From the NCBI GenBank assembly GCA_934316925.1, contig CAKREC010000011.1:1-52314 (forward strand): a stretch of 52,314 bases of DNA, written 5' to 3'. Within the stretch, counting starts at the first letter, position 1. Each line of letters starts with the position of its first letter. This document shows, piece by piece, positions 16,098 through 24,997 of the stretch. The notes beneath the pieces are model-generated. The model worked only from the letters and a program-made list of their open reading frames with translations. It had not been told where the DNA came from and made no database searches. The DNA is from an uncultured Eubacterium sp. (GTDB lineage Bacteria; Bacillota; Clostridia; Lachnospirales; Lachnospiraceae). The position numbers and the translations under genes were made by a program.

Positions 16098-16916
16098 TCA
16101 CAGCGTTTCATGCGCCTGCTCAACCAGTTTTTGTATCTCTTCCTGCTCTGACGCTGAAACGATGGATGGCTCGCGATCATCATTTTCCATATATAAAAGA
16201 TATTCGATGTTGCCTTCGGGTCCCCGGATCGGGGAATGATCCAATCCCAATATGTGAAATCCGATGCTCTTGGCATAATTCATTACCATCTCGATGACTT
16301 CACAATGTACTTTCTTGTCCCGGACAACACCTTTTTTCCCTACTTTTTCTCTACCGGCTTCAAATTGTGGTTTGATCAGGCATACGATCTGTCCATCCGG
16401 CTTCATAAGAGTTTTTACCGGAGTCAGCACTTTCGTCAGCGATATAAACGACACATCGATTGAAACAAAATCAACCAGCTCTCCAATATCTTCCGGAGTA
16501 ACATAGCGGATATTGGTCTTTTCCATCGAACGTACACGCTCATCCTGGCGCAGTTTCCATGCCAGCTGATTGGTTCCCACATCGATCGCATACACAAATC
16601 TGGCACCATTTTGCAGCATGCAGTCCGTGAATCCTCCCGTAGAAGATCCCACATCCATACAGGTCGTATCCTGCAGCTCGATTGGAAAGCGTTCCATCGC
16701 TCTCTCTAACTTATATCCGCCGCGGCTTACATACTTCATCTTCTTGCCACGCACCTCGATCGCACAAGTCACCGGAAATGTCTGCCCGGCCTTATCCTCT
16801 CTCTGTTGATCCACAAATACCTCGCCGGCCATGATCACCGCTTTTGCTTTTTCTCTGGATTCTGCCAATCCCCGCTGCACTAATAATACATCCAATCGTT
16901 CCTTTTTTTCTTTCAC
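16098..16916 (-). CDS. tlyA: TlyA-family rRNA 2'-O-methyltransferase
   Basis: 272 residues. An N-terminal S4 RNA-binding domain (RLDVLLVQRGLAESREKAKAVIMAGEVFVD) is followed by an FtsJ-like Rossmann methyltransferase with the SAM loop DVGSSTGGFTDCMLQNGA and later VDFVSIDVSFISL. TlyA proteins methylate ribose of cytidines in 16S and 23S rRNA and affect capreomycin sensitivity; some clostridial members are less well characterised. GTG start at 16916 overlaps the dxs stop as GTGA, so it is translationally coupled to dxs. Confidence 0.93.
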   Translation of the reverse strand: MKEKKERLDVLLVQRGLAESREKAKAVIMAGEVFVDQQREDKAGQTFPVTCAIEVRGKKMKYVSRGGYKLERAMERFPIELQDTTCMDVGSSTGGFTDCMLQNGARFVYAIDVGTNQLAWKLRQDERVRSMEKTNIRYVTPEDIGELVDFVSIDVSFISLTKVLTPVKTLMKPDGQIVCLIKPQFEAGREKVGKKGVVRDKKVHCEVIEMVMNYAKSIGFHILGLDHSPIRGPEGNIEYLLYMENDDREPSIVSASEQEEIQKLVEQAHETL

Positions 16917-18778
16917 GATATCATCCTCTCAATTTTTTCTGCAATCGTCTCCGGTGACATCCCATATTTCTCATATAGTTCTTCCGGATCTCCATGTTCG
17001 ACATACGTGTCCGGGAAGCAGACTTTTAATGTTGTCTTGTGGTAATCCATGCTCTCCATGTACGCCAGCAGCTGCTGGGAAAATCCTCCACTATAAATAT
17101 TATCTTCCATCGTCACAACAACCGAATGCTCTGACATCATTTCATCCACGATCTTTGTATCCAATGGTTTGACAAACCGCATATTCACGATCGTCGGATG
17201 AATATCTACATCCTGTAAAAGTTCCGATACCGCGATCGCACGTTCCACCATATTGCCAACCGCAAAGATCACAACCTGCTGCCCGCGTTTTATGCACTGC
17301 GCTTTTCCATGGCAGAACGGAGTTCTCTCTCCTTCATACAAAAATACTTTTCCACGTGGATAACGTATCGCGATCGGACCATGATGCTCCATCGTCGCAT
17401 AGTTGAGCGCCTCAACCAGTTCTTCCCCATCCATCGGTGATACGATCGTCATTCCCGGAATCGAAGATAAAAACGATATATCATAAATTCCCTGATGAGT
17501 CTCGCCATCTCTTCCCACGATACCACTGCGGTCAACCGTAAATACAACCGGAAGATTGCTCAGACAGACGTCATGCAGGATCTGATCATATGCTCTCTGT
17601 AAAAAAGTAGAATACAAAGATACGATTGGCTTTAACCCTCCTGCCGCCAGTCCGGCTGCAAATGTAACGGCATGTTCCTCCGCAATTCCCACATCAAAAA
17701 ACCGGCTTGGAAATTTTTGGGAAAATGGCCGCAATCCGGTTCCGTCCGGCATCGCAGCACAGATCGATACGATCTCTCTGTCCTTTTCCGCAATCTGAAC
17801 CATCCATTGTCCAAATAATTTTGTATAGGTAAGTTCTTCTTTTTCTAACGTAAGTCCACTCTGTACATCATACTTGCCAACTCCATGGAAAATATCCGGT
17901 CTTGCTTCTGCCGGCCGGTAGCCCTTTCCTTTTTTGGTCAGTACATGCACTAATACCGGTTTATCCGAAATCTGTGATGCCATCGAAAATGCGGTCAGCA
18001 GATCTTGAACGTTGTGTCCATCGACCGGGCCAATATAAGTCAGTCCCATATCTTCAAATAACATTCCCGGTATAAACAGATGCTTCAGGGAATCCTTTGC
18101 TTTCTTTATGTGCTTTACGATCGGCTCACCGAAATTAGGAATACGATCTAACGCATTCTCCACATCCACCTTTAACTTGCGGTACTTTTCATTGGTGCGG
18201 ATCCTGCCAAGATAGTTGGACATTCCCCCGACATTCGGGGCGATCGACATCTTATTGTCATTGAGCACGATCACCATATTGGATTGCAGCTGTGCGGCAT
18301 TGTTCAGCGCCTCAAATGCCATTCCTCCAGTCAGCGCTCCATCCCCGATCACCGCAAATACTTTTTCCTTTGTATGCTTTAAATCTCTGGCTTTTGCCAG
18401 TCCCAGTGCAACGGAAATTGAAGTTGAACTGTGCCCGGTGTTAAATGTATCGCTTGGATTCTCTTTGATCTTTGGAAATCCACTCAGTCCCCCCATCTGC
18501 CGGAGAGAATCAAATGCTTCTTTTCTTCCGGTGAGCAGTTTATGAACATATGCCTGGTGTCCTACATCCCAGACCAGCTTGTCCTTTGGAAAATCCAGAT
18601 AAATATGCAATGCCATCGTCAGTTCCACGGCACCCAGATTCGAAGCCAGATGTCCACCTGTCTTACTCACGCTCCGGACAAGCTTTCCACGTATCTCAGC
18701 TGCCAGTTCCGGATACTGCTCCGGGGCAATCTTTTTTATGTCATTTTCTTTCTTAATCTGATCCAGTAATTTACTCAC
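16913..18778 (-). CDS. dxs: 1-deoxy-D-xylulose-5-phosphate synthase
   Basis: 621 residues; condenses pyruvate and glyceraldehyde 3-phosphate with thiamine diphosphate, the entry step of the MEP isoprenoid pathway. Seen: GGHLASNLGAVELT near the N-terminus, the ThDP motif GDGALTGGMAFEALNNAA, DVGIAEEHAVTFAAGLA (catalytic Glu) and DRSGIVGRDGETHQGIYDISFL. GTG start at 18778 with GAGGG upstream. ispA lies 13 bases upstream and tlyA overlaps downstream, so two isoprenoid genes sit together in the operon. Confidence 0.97.
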   Translation of the reverse strand: MSKLLDQIKKENDIKKIAPEQYPELAAEIRGKLVRSVSKTGGHLASNLGAVELTMALHIYLDFPKDKLVWDVGHQAYVHKLLTGRKEAFDSLRQMGGLSGFPKIKENPSDTFNTGHSSTSISVALGLAKARDLKHTKEKVFAVIGDGALTGGMAFEALNNAAQLQSNMVIVLNDNKMSIAPNVGGMSNYLGRIRTNEKYRKLKVDVENALDRIPNFGEPIVKHIKKAKDSLKHLFIPGMLFEDMGLTYIGPVDGHNVQDLLTAFSMASQISDKPVLVHVLTKKGKGYRPAEARPDIFHGVGKYDVQSGLTLEKEELTYTKLFGQWMVQIAEKDREIVSICAAMPDGTGLRPFSQKFPSRFFDVGIAEEHAVTFAAGLAAGGLKPIVSLYSTFLQRAYDQILHDVCLSNLPVVFTVDRSGIVGRDGETHQGIYDISFLSSIPGMTIVSPMDGEELVEALNYATMEHHGPIAIRYPRGKVFLYEGERTPFCHGKAQCIKRGQQVVIFAVGNMVERAIAVSELLQDVDIHPTIVNMRFVKPLDTKIVDEMMSEHSVVVTMEDNIYSGGFSQQLLAYMESMDYHKTTLKVCFPDTYVEHGDPEELYEKYGMSPETIAEKIERMIS

Positions 18779-18791
18779 ATCCGTACCCTCT

Positions 18792-19673
18792 TTACATCTC
18801 TCTGTCTACCAGAGATTTTAGCAGCTCATATAGGAATTTCTGTTCTTCTTCCTTTTTCACCTGTGCTGCCATCAACTGGTCTAACCCCTGTTTGGTATAC
18901 TGCTCTACCGCCTGCTTGCCGGCTTCAATCCCATGAATTGCAGTATACGTAGACTTTTCATTTTTCTCATCACTGTGTACCGGTTTACCGATCACAGCAG
19001 CATCTCCGATCTCATCCAGAATATCGTCCTGGATCTGAAAGGCAATTCCGATCTTCGTTCCAACCTCTTCCATGATCGTGATCTGTTCTTTCGCCGCTCC
19101 GGCAAGAACGGCTCCGATCATCAGGCTTGCTTCGATCAAAGCTGCCGTCTTATTCTTATATACATAAAATAACGTATCTTCATCTACAAAATGGCCGTTG
19201 TTCTCTACGTCCACAACCTGACCACCTACCATACCGTAAATGCCTGCCTTATGGGCAAGAATGGCAAGTGCTTCGCCGATCACACCGGCATCTCCATGAC
19301 CAAATGCCTGGATTGCTGTTTCATACGCATAATTTAAAAGAGCATCTCCTGCAAGGATCCCCATATCTTCCCCATATTTTTTATGAGTCGTAAGCTTTCC
19401 TCTCCGATAGTCGTCATTGTCCATAGCCGGAAGATCATCATGTACCAGAGAATAGGTATGTATCATCTCCATCGCCATCATAAATGGCCGGATCAAAGAC
19501 TCATTCTCTCCACCAAACATCAAGTATGACTCGTGCATCAACAATGGACGCAGCCGTTTTCCTCCTGCCAGCAGGCTGTAATTCATGGCCTCCAATACCG
19601 TTTTGGCATAGCCTTCTTCTTTTGGCAGATATGGCGCAAATCCCTCTTCAATCTGCTTAATTTTATTCGTCAT
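18792..19673 (-). CDS. ispA: Polyprenyl (farnesyl/geranyl) diphosphate synthase
   Basis: 293 residues, IspA-type. The first Asp-rich motif is HDDLPAMDNDDYRRG and the second FQIQDDILDEIGD; GGKRLRPLL and the KTAALI helix are typical of the short-chain synthases that build farnesyl diphosphate from IPP and DMAPP. The product chain length is an inference from family and length. Its start overlaps the end of xseB by 11 bases, and dxs follows. Confidence 0.95.
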   Translation of the reverse strand: MTNKIKQIEEGFAPYLPKEEGYAKTVLEAMNYSLLAGGKRLRPLLMHESYLMFGGENESLIRPFMMAMEMIHTYSLVHDDLPAMDNDDYRRGKLTTHKKYGEDMGILAGDALLNYAYETAIQAFGHGDAGVIGEALAILAHKAGIYGMVGGQVVDVENNGHFVDEDTLFYVYKNKTAALIEASLMIGAVLAGAAKEQITIMEEVGTKIGIAFQIQDDILDEIGDAAVIGKPVHSDEKNEKSTYTAIHGIEAGKQAVEQYTKQGLDQLMAAQVKKEEEQKFLYELLKSLVDREM

Positions 19674-19854
19674 CCTCTTCCCCTTCCATCAGTACAAGAA
19701 TCTGTTTTTCAACCTGGTCAATCGCCTTATTTCCTTCCCGGACAAGCTCCATCCCCTCGGAAAAACAACGATAAGATTCTTCCAAAGACAGTTCACTCTG
19801 TTCCATCTTTCCTACCGTTTCATCCAGTTTTTTCATGATCTCTTCTAATTTCAC
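19663..19854 (-). CDS. xseB: Exodeoxyribonuclease VII small subunit
   Basis: 63 residues, typical for XseB. The sequence EEIMKKLDETVGKMEQSELSLEESYRCFSEGMEL is the family helix hairpin, with an acidic tail. Several copies bind one XseA to form the single-strand exonuclease. Start is GTG at 19854, overlapping the xseA stop as GTGA; the end overlaps ispA by 11 bases. Confidence 0.95.
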   Translation of the reverse strand: MKLEEIMKKLDETVGKMEQSELSLEESYRCFSEGMELVREGNKAIDQVEKQILVLMEGEEDDE

Positions 19855-21083
19855 AAAGAACCTCCCAAAATTTTCTCCTGCTTCTCTTTTACTTCGATCA
19901 CCTTTGTCTCGATCGTACCATCCTGCAAGGTGACAAACAGCTTGTCATCCTTTTGAACGGAATCTACCGATGTGATGGTATTTCCACTCACATCTGCAAC
20001 ATGTCCATATCCACTCTGCAATTTTTTCAGTGGACTTGCGCTGTCCAGCCGCTCACATAAAATCGAAAAGGCATATTTCTTTTTCTGCAGCGTCTGCTTC
20101 ATCAGCAGTTCCAGACGGTCTTCCATGCTGAGTAGATAACTGCGGAATTCACGCATCCGGTATGTCGGATTGTAATTCTGCAATTTTGTTTCCCTGACAC
20201 GCAGATAATCGCGGGAATGCACCAGACTTCGTTTCATGCAAAAGCATAACCGCCCTTTTTGATTTTCGAGCTGTTCTAACACACTTCTCACATTGTATGC
20301 CGCCAATTCCGCTGCTGCCGAAGGAGTCGGTGCTCTCAGATCCGACACAAAGTCGGCGATCGTGAAATCCGTCTCATGACCCACCGCTGAAATGACCGGC
20401 GTACGACATTCATAAATCGCATCGGCAACACTCCGTTCATTGAACGCCCACAGATCCTCCATGGAACCGCCTCCACGGCCTACAATGATCACATCCACCT
20501 GCTCTTTGTCCAGTCTCCGGATGCCTGTCACGATCGAACCAGCAGCCTCTTTTCCCTGCACAATTGCCGGATACAAAATAAGTTGAACATACGGATTTCT
20601 TCTTTTCGAAATCTGTATCATATCCTGCAATGCCGCGGAAGTGGATGCTGTGACAATTCCGATCCGCTTTGCATATGCCGGGATCGGTAATTTTCTGTCC
20701 GTATCAAAATACCCGGCCTCCTGCAGTTCTTTTTTTAATTTTTCAAATTGTTCGGCTAAAATTCCATCTCCGCTCTCCACAATCTTTTTCGCGTAAAGCT
20801 GATATTTGCCGTCTCGTTCGTATACACTGATGCTTCCGGACACCGTGACCATCTGTCCATTCTGCATGGTAAATCCCAGTCCTCTGCGATCTCCCCGGAA
20901 CATCACACATGCCAGTTGTGAGTCTCGATCCTTTAACGTAAAATAAATATGCCCGGAACTATGATATTTGCAATTGGATACTTCGCCTTTTACAAATACA
21001 ACCGACAGGGCATATTCTTGTGAAAACATATTCTTAATATACTGATTGACGGAAGAGACGGAATACACTTTTCCTCTATTCAT
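19851..21083 (-). CDS. xseA: Exodeoxyribonuclease VII large subunit
   Basis: 410 residues. An N-terminal OB fold (VFVKGEVSNCKYHSSGHIYFTLKD) binds single-stranded DNA; the catalytic core shows GIVTASTSAALQDM, IVGRGGGSMEDLWAFNER and SAVGHETDFTIADFVSDLRAPTPSAAAE, followed by a long coiled-coil region. With XseB it degrades single-stranded DNA in both directions. It begins eight bases inside the end of nusB. Confidence 0.96.
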   Translation of the reverse strand: MNRGKVYSVSSVNQYIKNMFSQEYALSVVFVKGEVSNCKYHSSGHIYFTLKDRDSQLACVMFRGDRRGLGFTMQNGQMVTVSGSISVYERDGKYQLYAKKIVESGDGILAEQFEKLKKELQEAGYFDTDRKLPIPAYAKRIGIVTASTSAALQDMIQISKRRNPYVQLILYPAIVQGKEAAGSIVTGIRRLDKEQVDVIIVGRGGGSMEDLWAFNERSVADAIYECRTPVISAVGHETDFTIADFVSDLRAPTPSAAAELAAYNVRSVLEQLENQKGRLCFCMKRSLVHSRDYLRVRETKLQNYNPTYRMREFRSYLLSMEDRLELLMKQTLQKKKYAFSILCERLDSASPLKKLQSGYGHVADVSGNTITSVDSVQKDDKLFVTLQDGTIETKVIEVKEKQEKILGGSL

Positions 21084-21474
21084 TTACAATCTGTCCTAAT
21101 ACTCCGTTGACAAAAGCGGCACCATTGTCTTCGCCGTACTCTTTTGCCAGTTCCACTGCTTCATTGATCGCAACACCAACCGGCACACTCTCATCATATT
21201 TCGCTTCATAAACAGCCAGACGCAGGATCGCCAGTTCTGCCTTTGCAATACGGTCGATCTTCCAGTTCTTCGAATGAGCGGATATCATCTCATCAATCTG
21301 TGGCAAACGACCGATCAGATCCTGCACTTTTTCATTGATCTCTGTATATTCCTTTTCGGTCACACTGCGCGTCTGTAAAAAGTTCTCTTTTTGTTCCTCA
21401 AATGCCTCTGTTCCATAAAATTCATTTTGAAACAACAGGCAAAAAATTGTTAATCTCATCTCATGTCGTGTCAT
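21076..21474 (-). CDS. nusB: Transcription antitermination factor NusB
   Basis: 132 residues, all helical. The start MTRHEMRLTIFCLLFQNEF and the LRLAVYEAKYDESVPVGVAINEAVELAKEYGEDNGAAFVNGVLGQI end are NusB signatures. NusB binds boxA RNA with NusE (S10) to support rRNA antitermination. I choose ATG 21474, after GGTGG, over ATG 21486. Adjacent to asp23 upstream and overlapping xseA downstream, the usual Firmicute order. Confidence 0.95.
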   Translation of the reverse strand: MTRHEMRLTIFCLLFQNEFYGTEAFEEQKENFLQTRSVTEKEYTEINEKVQDLIGRLPQIDEMISAHSKNWKIDRIAKAELAILRLAVYEAKYDESVPVGVAINEAVELAKEYGEDNGAAFVNGVLGQIVNE

Positions 21475-21489
21475 ATTTTCCACCATTTC

Positions 21490-21867
21490 TTATTCTTCCG
21501 GTTCCAAGCTCACACCGGCAATCCGAACATTTACATGTTCAACACGTAATCCGGTCATGGAATTCACTGCCTGGGCTACTTTTTCCTGAACGAGAGCACA
21601 GGTCTTAGGGATGTTGTAACCATACTTCATGTTGATCGCCAGGTCTAAAGACGCCATATCATCGGTAACTTCCACCTTCACGCCTTTTGTCCAGGACTTC
21701 ACTCCCAATTTACCTGCGATTCCGTTGGTAAAACTGCCTGCCATAGAATCAACACCTTCCACCTCAGATGCAGAAATCCCCGCAATGCTTGCCACTACCT
21801 CATTGGCAATCTGGATCTCGCCTACTCCGGATCCTGGAGCAATATGATCATTGTTAAATTCTGCCAT
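21490..21867 (-). CDS. Asp23/Gls24-family envelope stress protein
   Basis: 125 residues. Asp23/Gls24 (DUF322) features: GEIQIANEVVASIAGISASEVEGV, the GVKVEV strand, LDLAINMKYGYNIPKTCALVQEKV and VNVRIAGVSLE at the end. These proteins are membrane-associated scaffolds linked to cell-envelope stress and fatty-acid kinase systems. It is first in the housekeeping operon, with AGGAGG upstream and its own promoter. Confidence 0.93.
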   Translation of the reverse strand: MAEFNNDHIAPGSGVGEIQIANEVVASIAGISASEVEGVDSMAGSFTNGIAGKLGVKSWTKGVKVEVTDDMASLDLAINMKYGYNIPKTCALVQEKVAQAVNSMTGLRVEHVNVRIAGVSLEPEE

Positions 21868-21905
21868 GTCCTTGGTACCTCCTACTTATATATTTGCTAA
21901 CGCTC

Positions 21906-21934
21906 ATTATACCAGATTTATTGTTTTTTGCCAA
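21906..21934 (-). promoter_or_regulatory. Sigma-A-type promoter of the asp23-nusB operon
   Basis: Minus-strand TTGGCA (21929-21934), 17-base spacer, TATAAT (21906-21911). The -35 is inside the last codons of spoIIIAH, so vegetative transcription of the housekeeping operon can begin without the sporulation promoter. Confidence 0.8.
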
Positions 21935-22532
21935 CAGGAGAAATAACAATTTGTTGGGAGCTCATTTCCGTCTTACGCTTTACAATATCCTCGATCTGGG
22001 CAATCTGCTGCTCCGTGAGTGTTTCGGCGTTCACGACAACATCGACGCCATCCTCCAGGATTGTAACAACCGCATCCGGAAATCCCTTCGCCGCCAGCAG
22101 CGTTTCTGTAGCTGTCTCTTTTTCACTCACATCGGTCATTTTCATAATTTCTTCCATCGCCTTTTCTTTTTGTTTATCCGTCGCATTGGCATTATTGACT
22201 AACTCTGTCAGTGTTTCTTTATTTTTCGCCCGCGTCTGCTCTCGGGAGAGCTTTGCCTCCTCAAAATAATTCACTTCTACCGTAGAGCTTACCAGCACTG
22301 CCTCTCCGGCATTATCCTTGGATGCCGACACACTCGCTCCTGTCGCATCTTCTTCGTCCAAAATAATATCTTCCTCCGACAATTCTACCAGTCCGTCATC
22401 TGTGACTGCGGTGTTCTGTGAAGTCAACACCGTCTTTTTATCTTCTTCTGTCACGCTTAAGTACCCGGCCAAAGCCACCATTACCACAAGGGCAGTTATT
22501 ATGATCTGATTTTTACGCAAAAGTTTTTTCAC
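21918..22532 (-). CDS. spoIIIAH: Stage III sporulation protein AH
   Basis: 204 residues. One N-terminal membrane helix (about 11-27), a variable acidic linker, and a C-terminal EscJ/YscJ-like ring domain (VEVNYFEEAKLSREQTRAKNKETL to QQIVISPVGKKQ). In B. subtilis SpoIIIAH in the mother-cell membrane binds SpoIIQ in the forespore to form the feeding-tube channel. The start overlaps the spoIIIAG stop as ATGA. Last gene of the spoIIIA operon; its final codons hold the promoter of the next operon. Confidence 0.93.
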   Translation of the reverse strand: MKKLLRKNQIIITALVVMVALAGYLSVTEEDKKTVLTSQNTAVTDDGLVELSEEDIILDEEDATGASVSASKDNAGEAVLVSSTVEVNYFEEAKLSREQTRAKNKETLTELVNNANATDKQKEKAMEEIMKMTDVSEKETATETLLAAKGFPDAVVTILEDGVDVVVNAETLTEQQIAQIEDIVKRKTEMSSQQIVISPVGKKQ

Positions 22533-23053
22533 TCCTTTGCCTCCTTACTTTTCATTACTTTTATTTTATGACTTTCGATCTGAAATAATGCACAAACCGC
22601 ATCCGTAATTTCTCTTTTTACCGTTGTATTTTCGCCGCCCTCGCACACGACAACAACCCCCTCCAGTTCCGGCTCCTTTTCCTGCACGACATAAGGAGAA
22701 GAATTCCGGTTTTCATCTTCGATCAGCACCGTTTCCTCTTTTGTTGTGTCTCCTTTGTCTGTGTTGTCTTTTAATGTCACTTTTTCATTCGAGGCCTTCA
22801 AAGTCAGCATAACTTCCACTTCTCCGACACCATCCACCTGTTTTAGCAGCGTTACCAGTTCCTGCTGCATCTGCTGCCGATACTGCTGCAGCGTCACGGT
22901 CTGTTCCTGTGTCTGTCCGGTCTCTATTTCCTCTGTTTTCTTTTTTTCTCCGCCAACCGAAAATACGAAAAGCAAAACACCACAGATTACAAAAAGAGAT
23001 AATTTTAAAGGACCTGCTTTTTTCACAAGTTCCATCCAGTTTTCTTTTTTCAT
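22529..23053 (-). CDS. spoIIIAG: Stage III sporulation protein AG
   Basis: 174 residues (shorter than about 229 in B. subtilis). A membrane helix at about 15-33 is followed by a ring-building domain: LLKQVDGVGEVEVMLTLK, then a Ser/Pro-containing loop and VVVCEGGENTTVKREITDAVCALFQIESHKIKVMK. It forms a large ring in the intermembrane space of the SpoIIIA-SpoIIQ channel. It overlaps spoIIIAF and spoIIIAH by four bases each. Confidence 0.93.
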   Translation of the reverse strand: MKKENWMELVKKAGPLKLSLFVICGVLLFVFSVGGEKKKTEEIETGQTQEQTVTLQQYRQQMQQELVTLLKQVDGVGEVEVMLTLKASNEKVTLKDNTDKGDTTKEETVLIEDENRNSSPYVVQEKEPELEGVVVVCEGGENTTVKREITDAVCALFQIESHKIKVMKSKEAKE

Positions 23054-23262
23054 TCTCCATCACTCCAAAAATTCTCCACAAGATATCCCCAGTCCTGCTG
23101 CCATCCATTGTTTTGCTGCAGCGGCACTACGATCATCAGCATCACGATCAATGCCACCGCATACTTCAAATACCGGTAATATTCTGTCCCGGCAAACAAC
23201 TGCAGAACAACATTCGCCAAAAGTAAAAACACCGTTACCCGTTTTATGATAAGCAGTATCAT
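23050..23262 (-). CDS. spoIIIAF: Stage III sporulation protein AF, short form
   Basis: 70 residues. Two membrane helices (MILLIIKRVTVFLLLANVVLQLF and YLKYAVALIVMLMIVVPL) match the N-terminus of SpoIIIAF. The B. subtilis protein is about 206 residues with a soluble ring-like C-terminal domain, which is absent here: the frame stops and overlaps the spoIIIAG start as ATGA. In-frame sequence upstream to 23403 only reads the end of spoIIIAE in another frame. The start ATG lies one base after the spoIIIAE stop. Whether the short form is functional is not known. Confidence 0.85.
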   Translation of the reverse strand: MILLIIKRVTVFLLLANVVLQLFAGTEYYRYLKYAVALIVMLMIVVPLQQNNGWQQDWGYLVENFWSDGE

Positions 23263-23263
23263 T

Positions 23264-24397
23264 TTATATTCCCCCCAGAAAATTTGTGCAAGCCAGTAAA
23301 ATAACAATGGATAACATAAACATGAGTGCTCCTCCCAGTACAAATTTTCCCAGAAGTTTTCCACTTTCCGAGCACACCTGCAACAGCGCCACTGCCCTGC
23401 CACTGCTCACCGGCTGGACAAATGCTTCTGCCAGATGATAGGTAAACGTAAATACCAGGATCCGGATCAAAGGATACAGGCATAACAGCACAATGGCGAT
23501 CACTCCTCCGATCCCCAGTGCGCTCTTGACCAAAAGTCCCACCGCATAAAAGGTATCCGCTACACTTTCCACGGAATTTCCTACACCAGGAAGTCCTTTT
23601 GCCGATTGCAGCAACGCATTATTTTTTACGCGGTCCATAACCGGCAACAACATTCCCTGTATTCCCTGATATCCGATCAGGATCCCGAATAACACCTTAG
23701 CCGCCATAGCCAGCACCCGCCCGGTAAGTTCCCATAATTTAGAAAAATGGTTGTCCGACAGCTGATTCAGGATTCCCATGTAAAAATAAATCTGCACGCC
23801 CGGAAGCAATATGTTCAATAATACGCCCTCCAACACACTGATCGCCATCAACATCGCCTGATAATACAGTACCGATCCGGTCGTTGATGTTCCGGCGCAC
23901 AAAGCCAGCGAAAGCGATGGCACGATCACCTTCATAAATTCAACCAACTGATCCAATGTGTTTTTCGCGACAGAAAAGACATCAAGAAAGCCTTTCGTAA
24001 CAATCGAAAACATCAGTAAAAACACAATATAAGATCCGGTTCCGCCAATATTTTCATTGCCAAATGCTCCCGAAAAATGAGCAAATATCCCCGCCATGAT
24101 CCCCAGTGCCAGAATGCGAAATAAGGTACTTTGCTCTTTGCTCCACTGATCGGCAACCCCTTCTTTTACATAGGCTGCCAGGTCATGCCAGGAAAATGCC
24201 GCTTGTCCCTCCATGATCTGCGTCACATATTCCTTGATTGAAAAATGGCTTTCTTTTGAAAGAACCCGGTCCACATCATCCAATGAAGTATACACTTCCC
24301 ACTGCTGCCAGTCTTCTGTGCTTGTCTGCGCACCTTTGCACTCCACTCCGCTGAACCAGACCGAACACAGCACAAGTATGATAAACCACACTTTCAT
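23264..24397 (-). CDS. spoIIIAE: Stage III sporulation protein AE
   Basis: 377 residues, polytopic. A signal-like N-terminus (MKVWFIILVLCSVWFSGVEC) is followed by an extracytoplasmic segment and about seven membrane helices, including GTGSYIVFLLMFSIVTKGFLDVF, FMKVIVPSLSLALCAGTST and AKGLPGVGNSVESVADTFYAVGLLVKSALGIGG. It is the conserved channel-like membrane component of the SpoIIIA complex. ATG at 24397 overlaps the spoIIIAD stop as ATGA; a longer in-frame start at 24520 is not supported. Confidence 0.94.
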   Translation of the reverse strand: MKVWFIILVLCSVWFSGVECKGAQTSTEDWQQWEVYTSLDDVDRVLSKESHFSIKEYVTQIMEGQAAFSWHDLAAYVKEGVADQWSKEQSTLFRILALGIMAGIFAHFSGAFGNENIGGTGSYIVFLLMFSIVTKGFLDVFSVAKNTLDQLVEFMKVIVPSLSLALCAGTSTTGSVLYYQAMLMAISVLEGVLLNILLPGVQIYFYMGILNQLSDNHFSKLWELTGRVLAMAAKVLFGILIGYQGIQGMLLPVMDRVKNNALLQSAKGLPGVGNSVESVADTFYAVGLLVKSALGIGGVIAIVLLCLYPLIRILVFTFTYHLAEAFVQPVSSGRAVALLQVCSESGKLLGKFVLGGALMFMLSIVILLACTNFLGGI

Positions 24398-24774
24398 GAC
24401 AAAATTCCTCCGATCAACTGAATAATGGATTCTAAAATTGGCACACTGATGATCAATATGCTTAATTTCCCCAAAAAACTGACTTGTCCGGCAATCGCAC
24501 CCTGTCCGGCGTCCCGGCACAAACTTACCGCCAGTTCCGTGAGATACGCAATCCCTAACATTTTCAATAACAGATTCAGATATCCTGCCTCAATGCCAAA
24601 CAGATCCTGCCATTGTTTTAGCTGCTGTCCGATCAATAATACTTTTTTTGCTCCCGTCAAAAACAATACAACCGCAACAAAAAAGGCCAGCACAAAACCA
24701 TACTCCCGTTTCACATTGCCAAGAACCAGGATCATCAAAATTGAAACAAGCGCCAGCAAGACAATACGAAGCAT
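24394..24774 (-). CDS. spoIIIAD: Stage III sporulation protein AD
   Basis: 126 residues, about four membrane helices. LRIVLLALVSILMILVLG at the start and LLKMLGIAYLTELAVSLCRDAGQGAIAGQVSFLGKLSILIISVPILESI are typical of SpoIIIAD. Start at 24774 with GGAGGA upstream. Part of the membrane core with AC and AE. Confidence 0.94.
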   Translation of the reverse strand: MLRIVLLALVSILMILVLGNVKREYGFVLAFFVAVVLFLTGAKKVLLIGQQLKQWQDLFGIEAGYLNLLLKMLGIAYLTELAVSLCRDAGQGAIAGQVSFLGKLSILIISVPILESIIQLIGGILS

Positions 24775-24787
24775 ATTGGTTCCTCCA

Positions 24788-24982
24788 TTACAGTGCAAAT
24801 AGATCTTCCACGGTCTCCAATAATTCACTGATATAAGGGATCACCCAGAACAAAACTAAGATCAAACCGGCAAGACTGACTAAAAATGCCTGTTCTTCTC
24901 TGCCGGATTGTTTTAATATCTGATTCAGGATCGTAACCAGGATCCCCACCAGTGCAATTTTAAATATAATTCCAACTTCCAC
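24788..24982 (-). CDS. spoIIIAC: Stage III sporulation protein AC
   Basis: 64 residues, two membrane helices. The sequence IIFKIALVGILVTILNQILKQSGREEQAFLVSLAG is close to the family consensus. It is a small membrane component of the SpoIIIA channel. Spaced 13 bases before spoIIIAD. Confidence 0.95.
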   Translation of the reverse strand: MEVGIIFKIALVGILVTILNQILKQSGREEQAFLVSLAGLILVLFWVIPYISELLETVEDLFAL

Positions 24983-24997
24983 ATTTTCCTCCCTTGT

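Noticed and set aside
16033..16101. ATG-initiated extension of nadK
   Set aside because: The extra 23 residues look unlike the family, while GTG 16032 has AGGAGGAG at good spacing.
23263..23403. Longer N-terminus for SpoIIIAF
   Set aside because: The extension is the end of spoIIIAE in another frame; ATG 23262 sits directly after its stop.
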